From Planctomycetota bacterium (lineage in GTDB: Bacteria; Planctomycetota; Phycisphaerae; Phycisphaerales; UBA1924), in contig JAFLCN010000004.1 in assembly GCA_017303555.1 (NCBI GenBank), forward strand, positions 185,728 to 249,727: a stretch of 64,000 nt of DNA, given 5' to 3'. A program made the translations under genes and the position numbers. Below, one piece after another: positions 25,414 through 34,746 of this stretch. The notes beneath the pieces were generated by a model. It saw only the letters and a list, made by a program, of their open reading frames with translations. It made no database searches and was not told the origin of the DNA. How positions within the stretch are numbered: the stretch's first letter is position 1; every line of letters starts with the position of its first letter.

Positions 25414-25797
25414 ATGGCCTCGCTCGTCATCACCCACGCAAACGCAATCGGCGATCATTTCACGCTCGCCGAAGCCCTCACCTCCATCGGACGCGAGGAC
25501 GATTGCACCATCCAGGTTCTCGATGAGAAGGTCTCCCGCAAGCACCTCCAGATCCGCTTCGACCCCGCCACGAAGCTCCACTACGCCGGCGACTACCGCA
25601 GCGCCAACGGCGTCTTCGTCAACGGCAAGCAGCTCCTGAGCGACGTCGCTCTCAACGACGGCGACCGCATCCGCATCGGCGACACCATCCTGCTCTACTT
25701 CGTCGCCGACTTCCCCGACAAGGCCGCCGCCCACGCCGCCGTCAAAAAAGCGGGCGAATGGGCCAAGGACACCCTCACCTCGTCGCGCCCGAACTAG
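25414..25797 (+). CDS. FHA-domain protein
   Basis: 127 residues. A single forkhead-associated domain occupies residues 5-100: SIGRED, the SRKHLQI phosphothreonine-binding strand, SANGVFVNG and DGDRIRIGD. It binds phosphothreonine peptides. ATG 25414 is preceded by GGGAGA at 7 bases, a good ribosome site, so I preferred it to the longer frame that reads through the tRNA. No kinase is adjacent. Confidence 0.85.
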   Translation: MASLVITHANAIGDHFTLAEALTSIGREDDCTIQVLDEKVSRKHLQIRFDPATKLHYAGDYRSANGVFVNGKQLLSDVALNDGDRIRIGDTILLYFVADFPDKAAAHAAVKKAGEWAKDTLTSSRPN

Positions 25798-25806
25798 ACC
25801 ACGCTT

Positions 25807-26502
25807 TCAGTTCCGTCCCGCCATGTACTTCATCGCGCCGTCCGCCAGAATGTCCACGGCGTCATACAGCTTCACCGGCGTCGCATCCTGCGTGACCACC
25901 AGCGGAACCTCGCTGCACGCGATCACCACGCCATCGCACCCGCGCTTGCACAGGTTGTTGATGATCGAAAAAATCGCCGATCGGCTCTCCGGGCGCGCCG
26001 TGCCATAAATCAACTCGCCGAAGATGATCTCGTCCAGCATCTCCACTTCATTCTCATCCGGCGCGATGACGTGGATCCCCTTCAGCCCCAGCCTCGTCTG
26101 GTACGTCGAAGCCATCGTCACCAGCTTCGTTCCGAGAATCCCCACCTTCTTCCGCCCATCCACCTCGATCGCTTCCGCAACCAGATCGGTCATCGTGATC
26201 CACGGTATCGGCGACCCCGCCTCCGCCAGGTACACCCCGTGCTGCACGATATTGTCCGGCGTCATGCACACCCGCGCTCCGCACCGCGCCAGCATCTCCG
26301 CCGATCGGCGAAGCAGGCTCCCCACCGCATGCCAATCGTCCCGCCGGATCGCGTCGATGTATTGCGCCAAGGGCTCGTTGTGCAGCGTGATCACCGGCTG
26401 CTCATCCGGCGGCAGATGGTGCGACGCCGCCCGCGAAAGCTGGCGATAAAACAACGCCGCCCCTTCCGGACTCACTCCAACAATGCCCAGGTGCTTCAGC
26501 AT
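25807..26502 (-). CDS. Amino-acid racemase, Asp/Glu racemase family
   Basis: 231 residues. The two-cysteine racemase layout is present: C83-like position in ARVCMTPDN and the second cysteine in VIACSEVP. The first motif differs from the common CNT-H form, so substrate may not be aspartate. The N-terminus LGIVGVSPEGAALFYRQ is typical of the family. ATG 26502 has TACAGT ending 6 bases before it. It converges with the FHA gene with no room for a shared terminator. Confidence 0.82.
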   Translation of the reverse strand: MLKHLGIVGVSPEGAALFYRQLSRAASHHLPPDEQPVITLHNEPLAQYIDAIRRDDWHAVGSLLRRSAEMLARCGARVCMTPDNIVQHGVYLAEAGSPIPWITMTDLVAEAIEVDGRKKVGILGTKLVTMASTYQTRLGLKGIHVIAPDENEVEMLDEIIFGELIYGTARPESRSAIFSIINNLCKRGCDGVVIACSEVPLVVTQDATPVKLYDAVDILADGAMKYMAGRN

Positions 26503-26508
26503 CGTCTG

Positions 26509-26514
26509 ACTGTA
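26509..26514 (-). promoter_or_regulatory. Candidate -10 for the racemase gene (leaderless spacing)
   Basis: TACAGT on the minus strand, ending 6 bases before the ATG. Confidence 0.45.
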
Positions 26515-26576
26515 GAACCCACCCCACCCCTAACCCGCCACCTGCCCACAAACCTTCCACACGCTCCTCCAACCCC

Positions 26577-27110
26577 GTGCAACCCGACCCCTTCCAAATC
26601 CTCGGTCTCTCTCCCCGCTTCGATCTCGACGAATCCGCCATACGGCGCGCCTACCTCGCCCGCGTCTCGGCCATCCACCCAGATCTGGCCGGCGCTGAAA
26701 CTGCACAACCCAACGGGCAAGATGCCTCCGCCGAACTCAACCACGCCCGCGAAATCCTCACCAATCCCGAGACTCGCGCCACCGCCCTCCTCGCCGTTCT
26801 CGGCGGCCCGACCAAAGAAGCCGACAAGTCGCTGCCCCCCGGCTTCCTCATGGACATCATGGAAACCCGCGAGGCTATCGAAGCTTCGCTCGCCGGCGAT
26901 CAATCCGAACGCGCCCGCTGGCTCGCCTGGGGGATTGCGCAGCGCCAAGCCTTCACAGCACAGGTCCGCGCCCAGTTCGCCGCCGCGGCACACTCGCCCG
27001 ATTCACTCCGCCAGATCCGCACCACGCTCAACGCATGGCGCTACATCGAGCGTCTGATCGAACAACTCGACCCCGCCTACGACCCGGGCAAAGCCGATTT
27101 TCGCGCCTAG
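26577..27110 (+). CDS. hscB: HscB-like J-domain co-chaperone
   Basis: 177 residues. An N-terminal J domain (DPFQILGL ... IRRAYLARVSAIHPD) carries the HPD motif needed to stimulate an Hsp70. The C-terminal part (PGFLMDIMETREAIEASL) matches the HscB helical domain that binds the iron-sulfur scaffold. The start is GTG. No hscA, iscU or ferredoxin gene is near, so this is an orphan locus. A general J-domain protein is the alternative, but the METREAI helix favours HscB. Confidence 0.78.
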   Translation: MQPDPFQILGLSPRFDLDESAIRRAYLARVSAIHPDLAGAETAQPNGQDASAELNHAREILTNPETRATALLAVLGGPTKEADKSLPPGFLMDIMETREAIEASLAGDQSERARWLAWGIAQRQAFTAQVRAQFAAAAHSPDSLRQIRTTLNAWRYIERLIEQLDPAYDPGKADFRA

Positions 27111-27112
27111 CG

Positions 27113-27149
27113 CCCATCGGACCTCTGGGGCCTATTGGATCCGTCCGTC
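27113..27149. repeat. Degenerate nonamer repeat after the hscB-like gene
   Basis: Imperfect 9-base units (CCCATCGGA, CCTCTGGGG, CCTATTGGA, TCCGTCCGT). Related to the GGACCTATA array at 57978. Confidence 0.55.
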
Positions 27150-27187
27150 CTATCGAGCGCACCCGGTGCCCGCCGACTTCCGTTCGC

Positions 27188-29593
27188 TCACGGACACTCC
27201 AGCAGGTCGTACGCCGCCGCGAACAGCACGAAATCCATGTCGTCGGTCTGCGCATCGCCGTTGATGTCCGCCGCCATTGTCGAGAACGCGTCGTACGCCG
27301 TGGCGAACAGCACGAAGTCCGAATCATCCACCACGCCGTCGGCGTTCAGGTCCGCCGGGCACGAACCCGCCACCACGGTGAAGTTGTACGAAGCGCCGCC
27401 GCCCGGAGCGCCGTTGCCGCTGGGCAGGCTCGAGGCCAGGTTCGGATTCGCAACGTCGCCGTCGAGCGCAACCGCTGTCGCGGTGCTCGTGGGTGATCCG
27501 AGCGTCTGCACCGAGTACGCCGCCGGGCTCAGCTTCGATTCAAACTGCAGCGTCGCGGTCAGCGTCGCCGGGCTCCACGAATACGAAAACGCAATCGGCG
27601 TCCCGTTCCGCAGCACCTGGAAGTTGTCCGAAGCCAGATTCATATTCTCGCTGAACGTCACCTGCACGTTCGTCGGCGAAGCGACAAACTCCGACGACGC
27701 GCCGGGAAGAGGCAGGCTCTCCAGGATCACCGGCGGCGCCCCCGCCGTCACGTACGTTTCCGCCGTCTTTCCGTAATTCAGAACCCACGTGTTCGGATCA
27801 AGGTTGAACGCCGTGGGGCTCGCGGGGGTCTTCCGCACAAACCAGCTCGTCCGCGCCACCGGTGCAACCTTGTACATCACCGTTCCGCCGCTGCTGGTGA
27901 ACTGCGAATCGATCGGCGTCGTGAACGTCGGATAGCTCGTGCTCTGCGACTGCCGGATGTGGAACTTCGCGTACGTCTTTCCGTTCACCGTCAACGGCGC
28001 AAACCCCTTCACATACGTCGGTGCGCCGCCCAGATACACCCACTGATTGATGAACGGCGCAAAGTCCTGCCCCGTCACGGCGTCCGCAACCGCCCGAACA
28101 TCTTCGGTCGTCACGGCGCCGCCCTGATACTGCGAGCGGATCTGCGCCATGAAGTTCCAGAACGTCGCGTCACCCATCACGCCCCGAAGCATGTGCCACA
28201 CCCAGCCCGCCTTGTTGTACACAAGCGCGCTGTTGAAGATCGCGTTGTTGTCCGAGGTGTCGTAGACATACACCGTCCCCGCCACGGCGGTGCTGCTCGG
28301 CTTCCGCGCGTTCATCGCGCTCACCAGCGCCGTCTGCCCCGTCGAGCCAACCTTCCGCTCCGCGTACACCGCTTCCGAGTACGTCGCCATGCCTTCGTTA
28401 AACCAAATATCATGCCACGTGCGGCAGGTCACGTTGTCACCCCACCACTGGTGCCCGAGCTCGTGCACCGTCAGCGATTCCCCATACCCGTCCTGCCCCG
28501 TCATCGTCTGGTGTTCCATGCCCCCGCCGAACGGGAACTGGTACATCCCGTATCCCTCGTTCGCGAACGGGTACACGCCGTACACCGGCTGAAGCGCATC
28601 CATCATCGGAAGCACCTTTTCCCACGCCGCGCGATTCGCCGCCGTGTCGCTCCCCGGATACATGAAGTACCGGAACGGGAACGAAACCGGCGCGCCCCCG
28701 CCCGGCGGGTTGTACGTATACGGCACGCTGTACGCGTTGTAGTTCGTCACGCTGAAGCACGCCAGATACGTCGCCATCTGGTAGTTCGATTCCCAGTTCC
28801 AGCGCTTCCGCCCGTCGCCCAGCGTCTCCACCGACGTCATCACGCCGTTCGACACCCCCATCAGATTCCCCGGCGTCGTCAGCGCCATCCGCCACGTCGC
28901 TTTGTCGGCGTTGTCGCCCGGCATGAACACGTCGCCGTCCTTCGCCGGCCACCACGTCGCGGCGTAATAGGGCTGGCTCAGCGACGAGATCAGCGGCATG
29001 CTCGCCTGCGTCGTGAACTCGATCGATCCAAACCCGCGCGACACCGGCACGCCGTTGTAGAAAATCTTGACCGTGAACACCTCGTTCAACGCGTACGGAC
29101 GATTCAGCGTCACCGTGCGAAGATACGAGTTCGCCCCCGGCGCGCTCGGCAACGCCACGTTCGCGCCGTTCACCTGCACCTGCGTCACCGCAAAGTTGCT
29201 CCGCAGCGCAAAGTTAAACGTCGTCAGCCCGCTCACCAGGCTCTTCACCGTGATCGTGTTGCTGCCCGAGATCGTCCCCGCCGTCGGATCGACAGCGATA
29301 TCCAGGAAGTTGTTCTGAACATCCGTATCCGACAAGTAGTCTCGATCCGCAAACGGATTGAACGTCGCATCCTTCACTTCAAACGGCTCAAGCCCCGCCA
29401 GATACCGCCGCTTCAGCGCCGCCGCCTTGCCGCACCCTTCCGGCCCGAGCGGCGCAATGCACACCTCTTCGTCCGTCTGAACTCCGCCCGCCCCGTGCTC
29501 GCCGGGATGGCCGGCAGCGCTCGAAATCACAGCCGCGGCAAGGCCGCACGAGAGTGACATCCACAGAGCAGAACTAGCAGTACGACGCATCAT
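27188..29593 (-). CDS. Secreted M1-family metallopeptidase with C-terminal dockerin-like repeats
   Basis: 801 residues. Signal peptide at the N-terminus; zinc site H377-E378-L-G-H381 and E400 in NEGMATY, the exact HExxH-18-E spacing of M1 aminopeptidases; GGGMEHQTM is the GAMEN-equivalent loop. The last ~60 residues hold two calcium-loop repeats (ADLNADGVVDDSDFV and DINGDAQTDDMDFV), a type common in Phycisphaerae and probably a surface sorting or interaction module. ATG 29593 has GGAGGAG at 7 bases. A Ser/Thr-rich beta domain separates peptidase and tail. Likely digests extracellular peptides. Confidence 0.9.
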   Translation of the reverse strand: MMRRTASSALWMSLSCGLAAAVISSAAGHPGEHGAGGVQTDEEVCIAPLGPEGCGKAAALKRRYLAGLEPFEVKDATFNPFADRDYLSDTDVQNNFLDIAVDPTAGTISGSNTITVKSLVSGLTTFNFALRSNFAVTQVQVNGANVALPSAPGANSYLRTVTLNRPYALNEVFTVKIFYNGVPVSRGFGSIEFTTQASMPLISSLSQPYYAATWWPAKDGDVFMPGDNADKATWRMALTTPGNLMGVSNGVMTSVETLGDGRKRWNWESNYQMATYLACFSVTNYNAYSVPYTYNPPGGGAPVSFPFRYFMYPGSDTAANRAAWEKVLPMMDALQPVYGVYPFANEGYGMYQFPFGGGMEHQTMTGQDGYGESLTVHELGHQWWGDNVTCRTWHDIWFNEGMATYSEAVYAERKVGSTGQTALVSAMNARKPSSTAVAGTVYVYDTSDNNAIFNSALVYNKAGWVWHMLRGVMGDATFWNFMAQIRSQYQGGAVTTEDVRAVADAVTGQDFAPFINQWVYLGGAPTYVKGFAPLTVNGKTYAKFHIRQSQSTSYPTFTTPIDSQFTSSGGTVMYKVAPVARTSWFVRKTPASPTAFNLDPNTWVLNYGKTAETYVTAGAPPVILESLPLPGASSEFVASPTNVQVTFSENMNLASDNFQVLRNGTPIAFSYSWSPATLTATLQFESKLSPAAYSVQTLGSPTSTATAVALDGDVANPNLASSLPSGNGAPGGGASYNFTVVAGSCPADLNADGVVDDSDFVLFATAYDAFSTMAADINGDAQTDDMDFVLFAAAYDLLECP

Positions 29594-29811
29594 GAAAGGG
29601 CTCCTCCAAAGTCTGAACAAACATACCGCAACGGTCCGGATAAGAACAGACCTAGCCCACCGATCCGCAAAAGAAAGTGCCCACGGGCCCGGAGAACCAC
29701 GGACGGACCAAGGGATATGGGGAGTGAAAACCGCCGCGGGCCCTTGACCCACCCGGCGACCACCCGATGCTCCGCACCAGAACGGCAGGATGCGACCAGC
29801 GCTCCGCGAAC

Positions 29812-30390
29812 TCAATTCGGGGGCTTCACACCCGGTGCCGAAGCCGGCGGCACGTTCAAATCCGTCGCCACTCCATCCTGGTTCGCATCCGCCTTCGCCT
29901 TGAGGCTCTTCACAAACTCATCACTCGCCCGCTCCACGAACGGCTGCGCACTCACCGCCTGCGCGTGCGCCGCCTCCATCCACTTCAAATACGAATCATG
30001 CGGGATCACGCCTTCCATCCGTGCCACCAACTTCCCATCCCAAAGCACCAGCGTCGCCGGAATCGAGAACACCTGCAGCCGTTCCGCGGCAGACTTGTCC
30101 TTTTCCAGATCCACATACGCCGGCACAAAGTCCCGCGCGATCTGCTTCTCCACCGAAGTCTCCGACAGCACCGTCCGCTTCATCTCCTGGCACGGCATGC
30201 ACCAATCCGCCGTCGCAAAAACAAAGACCGGCTTCTTCTCCGCCTTCCCCTTCTCGATCGCGCCGTCGAGCGACAACCCCTGCGCAAACACCTCCGGCAC
30301 CGGCGCCGTCCCGAGCCCCGACAGCCGATGAATCACGATCACCGTCACGATGAACGTCAGCACAAGCCCGATGGGTCGAAGTAGTTTCAT
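29812..30390 (-). CDS. Membrane-anchored thioredoxin-like protein
   Basis: 192 residues. An N-terminal membrane helix (residues 5-22) is followed by a periplasm-facing thioredoxin fold with active-site C64-M-P-C67 (ADWCMPCQEMK) and the cis-proline segment SIPATLVLWDG. The last ~60 residues are a linker-like tail ending in a Pro-rich segment. Probably a thiol reductase or oxidase of the cell envelope. I chose ATG 30390 over 30399 because MKLLRP is a normal membrane anchor start. Confidence 0.82.
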   Translation of the reverse strand: MKLLRPIGLVLTFIVTVIVIHRLSGLGTAPVPEVFAQGLSLDGAIEKGKAEKKPVFVFATADWCMPCQEMKRTVLSETSVEKQIARDFVPAYVDLEKDKSAAERLQVFSIPATLVLWDGKLVARMEGVIPHDSYLKWMEAAHAQAVSAQPFVERASDEFVKSLKAKADANQDGVATDLNVPPASAPGVKPPN

Positions 30391-30474
30391 GACAACCAAA
30401 GTCCTGTTGAAAAACTCAACAATGCCAGCCCATCAAACCTGCGCGGTTTCTCACAATCCAGAATCCACAATCCC

Positions 30475-31812
30475 CTACTCCAGCAAATTCACAAACAATC
30501 CCGTCGCCAGCTTCGGATAGAAAAACGTGCTCTTCTGCGGCATCAGTTCATTCGCTCGGCTCACCGCCCGCACCGCACCCAAGGGCGTCGGCTTGACAAT
30601 CAACGCCACCTGCGGCACAAAGCCCTTTCCACCCCCCGCGCCCGTCTCCGATCCCTTCGCAATCTCCAGCACTTCCGCAACCGAATGCGGGAATGCCCAC
30701 TTCACCGGTTCGCCCCCGTTCAGCTTGGGCTGGCAAATCCCCTCGACAATCAAGTACTGAATCACCGCAACATCCAGCGTCCGCCACTCGCGCGGCTTCG
30801 ACGAAAACTGCTGTGCCAGCGGATCCGCGTTCACCGGCGTCACGACAAACCCTTGCTTCGTCGCGAAGTCATACAGACCAATGCTGTTCTCCGCCTTCGA
30901 CGCCTTCAGCGCCGCGTTCAATGCGTTCGCATCGCCGGCAACCGCTTTAAACTTCAACTGCCCCGCCGCCGAGGCGCGAAACGCCTCCAGCGAATACCCC
31001 TTCATCCCGCCCAGCACGCGATGCGTCGGCCCAATCACAAGCCCCGGATCCGACATGCCGATCAGCACCATCATGCACTTGCGCGCCGGGTGATCGGCCC
31101 CCACCGCGCCTTTGCCCTCGAGCTGCTTCAGATAGTTGAGCTGCGTGTTGTACCGGTGATGCCCATCCGCAATAAAGATGTCCTCGCCCGCCAGCGCCTT
31201 CTGATACGCGCCGATCGTCGCTTCATCTTCGATCACCCACACCTCGTGCAGAACCTTGTCGTAATCCATCCGCGCGGTCAGGTCCGGCTTCCGCGACGCC
31301 ATGACCGATCGCACGAGCTTCGTCGCAGCGCCCGATTCATCTGCGTGCAGTCCGAAGATCGGAGAGAGCTGCGCCTTCGTCGCATTCATCAGCGCAAGCC
31401 GATCTTCCTTCGGCCCCGAAAACGTCTCCTCGTGAGGCAGGATCCCGCCCCCATCGCGCGTTCCGAACGCGACCGCATCCACAGTCGCCGCCATGCCGCA
31501 GCGCTGATGCGTCCCGCCCTCGAACTCAAACGTCTGCCGATACGCGAAAATCGCCGGATTGCCCCGCCGCGCCAGCTTCCCACTCTCGATCATCTGCCGA
31601 AACTGGTGGCCCGCAGCCTCATAGCTCGATGCAGGCCCCAGCTCCTTCGGCGGCACGTGCGGCAGATCAACACCCACAATGTTCGCAGCGCTCCGCCCAA
31701 GCAACTGCTCCTTCCCCTTCACATCAAGCACGTCATACGGCGGCGCAACCACCGTCGAAAGGTCAGGACCCGACGTGAACTGAACGGCCCGAAAAGGAAA
31801 AACCTGCGGCAT
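30475..31812 (-). CDS. DUF1015-family protein
   Basis: 445 residues, full length for DUF1015. Typical segments: VVAPPYDVL near the start, GILPHEETFSGPKEDR, FIADGHHRYNT and the closing LMPQKSTFFYPKLATGL. The family is widespread and sometimes sits with serine biosynthesis genes, but its biochemical role is not settled. ATG 31812 has TGGAG upstream; TATAGT further upstream is a fair -10. Confidence 0.88.
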   Translation of the reverse strand: MPQVFPFRAVQFTSGPDLSTVVAPPYDVLDVKGKEQLLGRSAANIVGVDLPHVPPKELGPASSYEAAGHQFRQMIESGKLARRGNPAIFAYRQTFEFEGGTHQRCGMAATVDAVAFGTRDGGGILPHEETFSGPKEDRLALMNATKAQLSPIFGLHADESGAATKLVRSVMASRKPDLTARMDYDKVLHEVWVIEDEATIGAYQKALAGEDIFIADGHHRYNTQLNYLKQLEGKGAVGADHPARKCMMVLIGMSDPGLVIGPTHRVLGGMKGYSLEAFRASAAGQLKFKAVAGDANALNAALKASKAENSIGLYDFATKQGFVVTPVNADPLAQQFSSKPREWRTLDVAVIQYLIVEGICQPKLNGGEPVKWAFPHSVAEVLEIAKGSETGAGGGKGFVPQVALIVKPTPLGAVRAVSRANELMPQKSTFFYPKLATGLFVNLLE

Positions 31813-31862
31813 CGACAACTCCAGAAAGACTGTGCCGCACTATATGAACAGTCACCAAAGCA

Positions 31863-32324
31863 TCACGACGGCTTCTTCGCCTGATACACCCCCGGCGTCG
31901 CCCGAAATCCGATCGCGATCCGGTTCCACGCGTTGATCAGCGAGATCGCCCAGCTCAACTCCGCAACCTGCTTCTCATCGAAGTGTTTCTTCACACCTTC
32001 GAACGCTTCATCCGGCGCATGCGTTTCTGAAATACGCGTCAGCGCCTCGGTCCATTCGAGCGCCGCACGTTCCTTCTCTGAATAGAACGGCGACTCTTCC
32101 CACGCATCGAGCGAATACAGCCGAATGTCCGTCTCGCCCAGCGCCTTCGCATCTTTCCAGTGCATGTCGATGCAGAACGCACATCCGTTTATCTGCGAGG
32201 CCCGCAACTTCACAAGGTGCAGCAGCCCCGCCTCCACACTCCCGGCATGCAGCGCGCCCTCAACCGCCAACATCGCCTTATAAATCTCCGGTGCCGCCTT
32301 CGGATAGTTCATTCGCATCGCCAC
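31863..32324 (-). CDS. AhpD-like carboxymuconolactone decarboxylase-family protein
   Basis: 153 residues. The AhpD core has the redox motif CAFCIDMH followed by the helical bundle; the late segment ELSWAISLINAWNRIAIGFR is typical of the uncharacterised peroxidase-related subgroup. The GTG start at 32324 is favoured because AAGGAGC lies 7 bases before it; in-frame ATGs at 32318 and 32312 are alternatives. Probably reduces organic peroxides; the electron donor is unknown. Confidence 0.83.
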   Translation of the reverse strand: MAMRMNYPKAAPEIYKAMLAVEGALHAGSVEAGLLHLVKLRASQINGCAFCIDMHWKDAKALGETDIRLYSLDAWEESPFYSEKERAALEWTEALTRISETHAPDEAFEGVKKHFDEKQVAELSWAISLINAWNRIAIGFRATPGVYQAKKPS

Positions 32325-32379
32325 TGCTGTGCTCCTTCCACATATTCAAGAAATCCGAATCGGAATACTCGTCCCTGTT

Positions 32380-32400
32380 GCAATCCGCAATCCGCAATCC
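32380..32400. repeat. Heptamer repeat (GCAATCC) x3 upstream of purQ
   Basis: Three perfect units, same sequence and orientation as the 12-copy array at 24280, ending 15 bases before the purQ start. Confidence 0.9.
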
Positions 32401-32404
32401 GCTC

Positions 32405-32410
32405 TACCCT
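32405..32410 (+). promoter_or_regulatory. Candidate -10 for purQ (leaderless spacing)
   Basis: TACCCT ends 5 bases before the ATG at 32416. Confidence 0.35.
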
Positions 32411-32415
32411 ACGCC

Positions 32416-33234
32416 ATGCCCAACGCTCTTGTCATCCGCGCCCCCGGAACCAACTGCGATCAGGAAATGTGCCGCGCGTTCCAACTCGCCGGCGCAGCTC
32501 CCGAACTCCTGCATCTCGATGCACTCGTCAAAGACCCTTCACAACTCAATCGCTTCCAGCTGGTCGGTTTCCCCGGCGGTTTCTCCTACGGCGACGACAT
32601 CGCCTCCGGTCGCATCTTCGCGATGCGCTGCCGCGAGAAGCTGTACCCGGCGCTGCGCACGGCAGTCGAGCGAGGCGTACCCATCATCGGCGCCTGCAAC
32701 GGCTTCCAGGTCCTCGTTCAGATCGGCCTGCTTCCCGGCCCCGCCGCCGGTCAGCCCTGGCCCCGCGAGCACGCGCCGGAGCAAACCGTCGCTCTCACCG
32801 ACAACGAGAACGGCCGCTTCTGCGATCGCTGGGTCGGCATGGTTGCTGAACCCAAGTCGAGGTGCATCTGGACCAAAGGAATCGAGCAATCGATCAACCC
32901 GCGCGACACCGAAGATGTCTGGATGTTCCCCGTCGCGCACGGCGAAGGCCGATTCATCTGCAAGGACGAATCCGTTCTTCGCGAGCTCGAGTCCAGCGGC
33001 CGCGTCGCACTCCGCTACGCCGACAACTACAACGGTTCACAAAACGCCATCGCTGGAATCTGCGACGACTCCGGCCTCATCTTCGGCCTCATGCCCCACC
33101 CCGAGCGCTTCCTCGAGTGGACGCGCCACCCCTACTGGACACGCCTCGACAAGCGCATCACATCAACCACAACGCCCGGCCTCCGCGTCTTCCAAAACGC
33201 CGTCAACCACACCCTCGCCGTCGCCACGCGATGA
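32416..33234 (+). CDS. purQ: Phosphoribosylformylglycinamidine synthase subunit PurQ
   Basis: 272 residues, a class I glutamine amidotransferase. Nucleophile C94 in IIGACNGFQVL, the oxyanion-side GFPGGFSYGDD, and the catalytic His/Glu pair in MPHPER. It supplies ammonia to PurL in purine synthesis. Slightly longer than the Bacillus protein because of insertions around residues 125-160. purL and purS are not in the window. A G-rich palindrome follows the stop. Confidence 0.92.
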   Translation: MPNALVIRAPGTNCDQEMCRAFQLAGAAPELLHLDALVKDPSQLNRFQLVGFPGGFSYGDDIASGRIFAMRCREKLYPALRTAVERGVPIIGACNGFQVLVQIGLLPGPAAGQPWPREHAPEQTVALTDNENGRFCDRWVGMVAEPKSRCIWTKGIEQSINPRDTEDVWMFPVAHGEGRFICKDESVLRELESSGRVALRYADNYNGSQNAIAGICDDSGLIFGLMPHPERFLEWTRHPYWTRLDKRITSTTTPGLRVFQNAVNHTLAVATR

Positions 33235-33248
33235 CGTCATGCCTTCAA

Positions 33249-33281
33249 GCCCCCTCCCCGAGGGAGGGGGTTGGGGGTGGG
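33249..33281 (+). repeat. G-rich palindromic repeat, copy 4
   Basis: Identical core to copy 1, in the gap between purQ and mnmA, 14 bases after the purQ stop. Confidence 0.9.
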
Positions 33282-33391
33282 AGGAAAGAACGAGGCAAAT
33301 GCTCCTGACTCGCCGAGCGCCCGCGTCGTTCGCTCTTCCCTCATTCCTCGATGCCTTCTTTCCATTCAACCTGTCTTCCCCCTGATTTCCC

Positions 33392-33397
33392 TACGAT
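33392..33397 (+). promoter_or_regulatory. Candidate -10 for mnmA (leaderless spacing)
   Basis: TACGAT ends 5 bases before the GTG at 33403. Confidence 0.4.
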
Positions 33398-33402
33398 CCC
33401 CC

Positions 33403-34647
33403 GTGATCGCCCGCGCAACCAAAGGCCCAACAAAAGGCAAAGTCCTCGTCGCCATGTCCGGCGGCGTTGATTCCTCCGTCGCCGCCGCTCTTCTTCAGCA
33501 AGACGGCTACGAGGTAGTCGGCTGCTTCATGCGCCTCGGTTCGCCCGGCGAATCGCTCGATGCTCTCATCCCCTACGAAGAAGCCGCTGCGTGTCCGGCG
33601 CCCACCGCTCCGCAGAATGGCCGCACCATCCGCATTGGCCATCAAGGCTGCTGCTCGATCAACGACGCCGCCGATGCACGCGCCGTCGCCGCGCAACTCG
33701 GCGTCGGCTTCTACGTCTGCAACTTCAAGAAAGACTTCGGCCGCATCATCGACTACTTCGCCGGCGAGTACGCCCGCGGCCGCACACCCAACCCCTGCGT
33801 CCGCTGCAACGACTGGCTCAAGTTCGGCAAGCTCCACGACTACGCGCAGCAGATCGGCGCCGACTTCGTCGCCAGCGGCCACTACGCCCGCATCGGCCGC
33901 GATGAGCACGGACGCGCCACGCTCCTCAAAGGCATCGACGATGACAAAGACCAGTCCTACGTCCTCTTCGGCGCATCCCGCGATCGCCTCGAACACATGA
34001 TGCTCCCGATCGGCGGCCTCGAAAAGCCCCGCGTCCGTGAGCTCGCCAAGTCCTTCGGCCTCCCCGTCTTCGACAAGCCCGACAGTCAGGAAATCTGCTT
34101 CGTCCCCGACAACGACTACGCCGGTCTCCTCGAAAAGCGCGACGCCTCGCTCGCACGCGAAGGCGCCTTCGTCGATACGTCCGGCCGCCCAGTCGGAACA
34201 CACAAAGGCCAGCACCAATTCACCATCGGCCAGCGTCGCGGCCTCAATCTCGCCCTCGGCTACCCCGTCTACGTCGTCAACAAAGACAGCACGACCAACA
34301 CCGTCGTTGTCGGCCCGAAAGAAGCACTCGCCTGCGCATCGTGCACCTGCGCCGAAGCAAACTGGCTCATCCATCCAACCGAACTTTCCGGCGCATCAGC
34401 GCCCGATGGCTGGTTCCCGGTCCTCGCAAAGTACCGCTACAACACCCCCGCCGCGTACGCACACGCGCGACTCCTCCCTGATGACACAACGCCCTCTCCC
34501 TCCGGCCGCCCCGGCGCATTTGAAGTGAAGTTCGATTCGCCGCAGGAAGCCGTCGCACCCGGCCAGGCACTCGTGCTCTACGCACGCCATCAACCCGAAC
34601 TCGTGCTCGGTGGCGGCTGGATCTCCAAAGTCACTCCGGCGCAGTAA
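33403..34647 (+). CDS. mnmA: tRNA 2-thiouridylase MnmA
   Basis: 414 residues. PP-loop VAMSGGVDSSVAAALL near the N-terminus, catalytic cysteine in NPCVRCN, the second in SQEICFV, and GQHQFTIGQRRGL of the central domain. It thiolates U34 of Lys, Glu and Gln tRNAs. It is ~40 residues longer than the E. coli protein owing to an insertion between the PP-loop region and GCCS. The GTG start is supported by the short spacing to the -10-like TACGAT. Confidence 0.92.
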   Translation: MIARATKGPTKGKVLVAMSGGVDSSVAAALLQQDGYEVVGCFMRLGSPGESLDALIPYEEAAACPAPTAPQNGRTIRIGHQGCCSINDAADARAVAAQLGVGFYVCNFKKDFGRIIDYFAGEYARGRTPNPCVRCNDWLKFGKLHDYAQQIGADFVASGHYARIGRDEHGRATLLKGIDDDKDQSYVLFGASRDRLEHMMLPIGGLEKPRVRELAKSFGLPVFDKPDSQEICFVPDNDYAGLLEKRDASLAREGAFVDTSGRPVGTHKGQHQFTIGQRRGLNLALGYPVYVVNKDSTTNTVVVGPKEALACASCTCAEANWLIHPTELSGASAPDGWFPVLAKYRYNTPAAYAHARLLPDDTTPSPSGRPGAFEVKFDSPQEAVAPGQALVLYARHQPELVLGGGWISKVTPAQ

Positions 34648-34660
34648 TCGACCTCTGAAA

Positions 34661-34692
34661 CCCCCTCCCCGAGGGAGGGGGAAGGGGGTGGG
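34661..34692 (+). repeat. G-rich palindromic repeat, copy 5
   Basis: Same palindrome core with GAAGGGGGTGGG after it; 13 bases beyond the mnmA stop. Confidence 0.9.
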
Positions 34693-34746
34693 CTTGTTCG
34701 CGCGGCGTGCTTTCATGATCGACAGATCGCTGCGCGAATCCATTTC

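Noticed and set aside
27959..29557. A 532-codon frame on the + strand.
   Set aside because: Antisense shadow of the M1 peptidase gene; the product is very Arg/His/Pro-rich with no domain.
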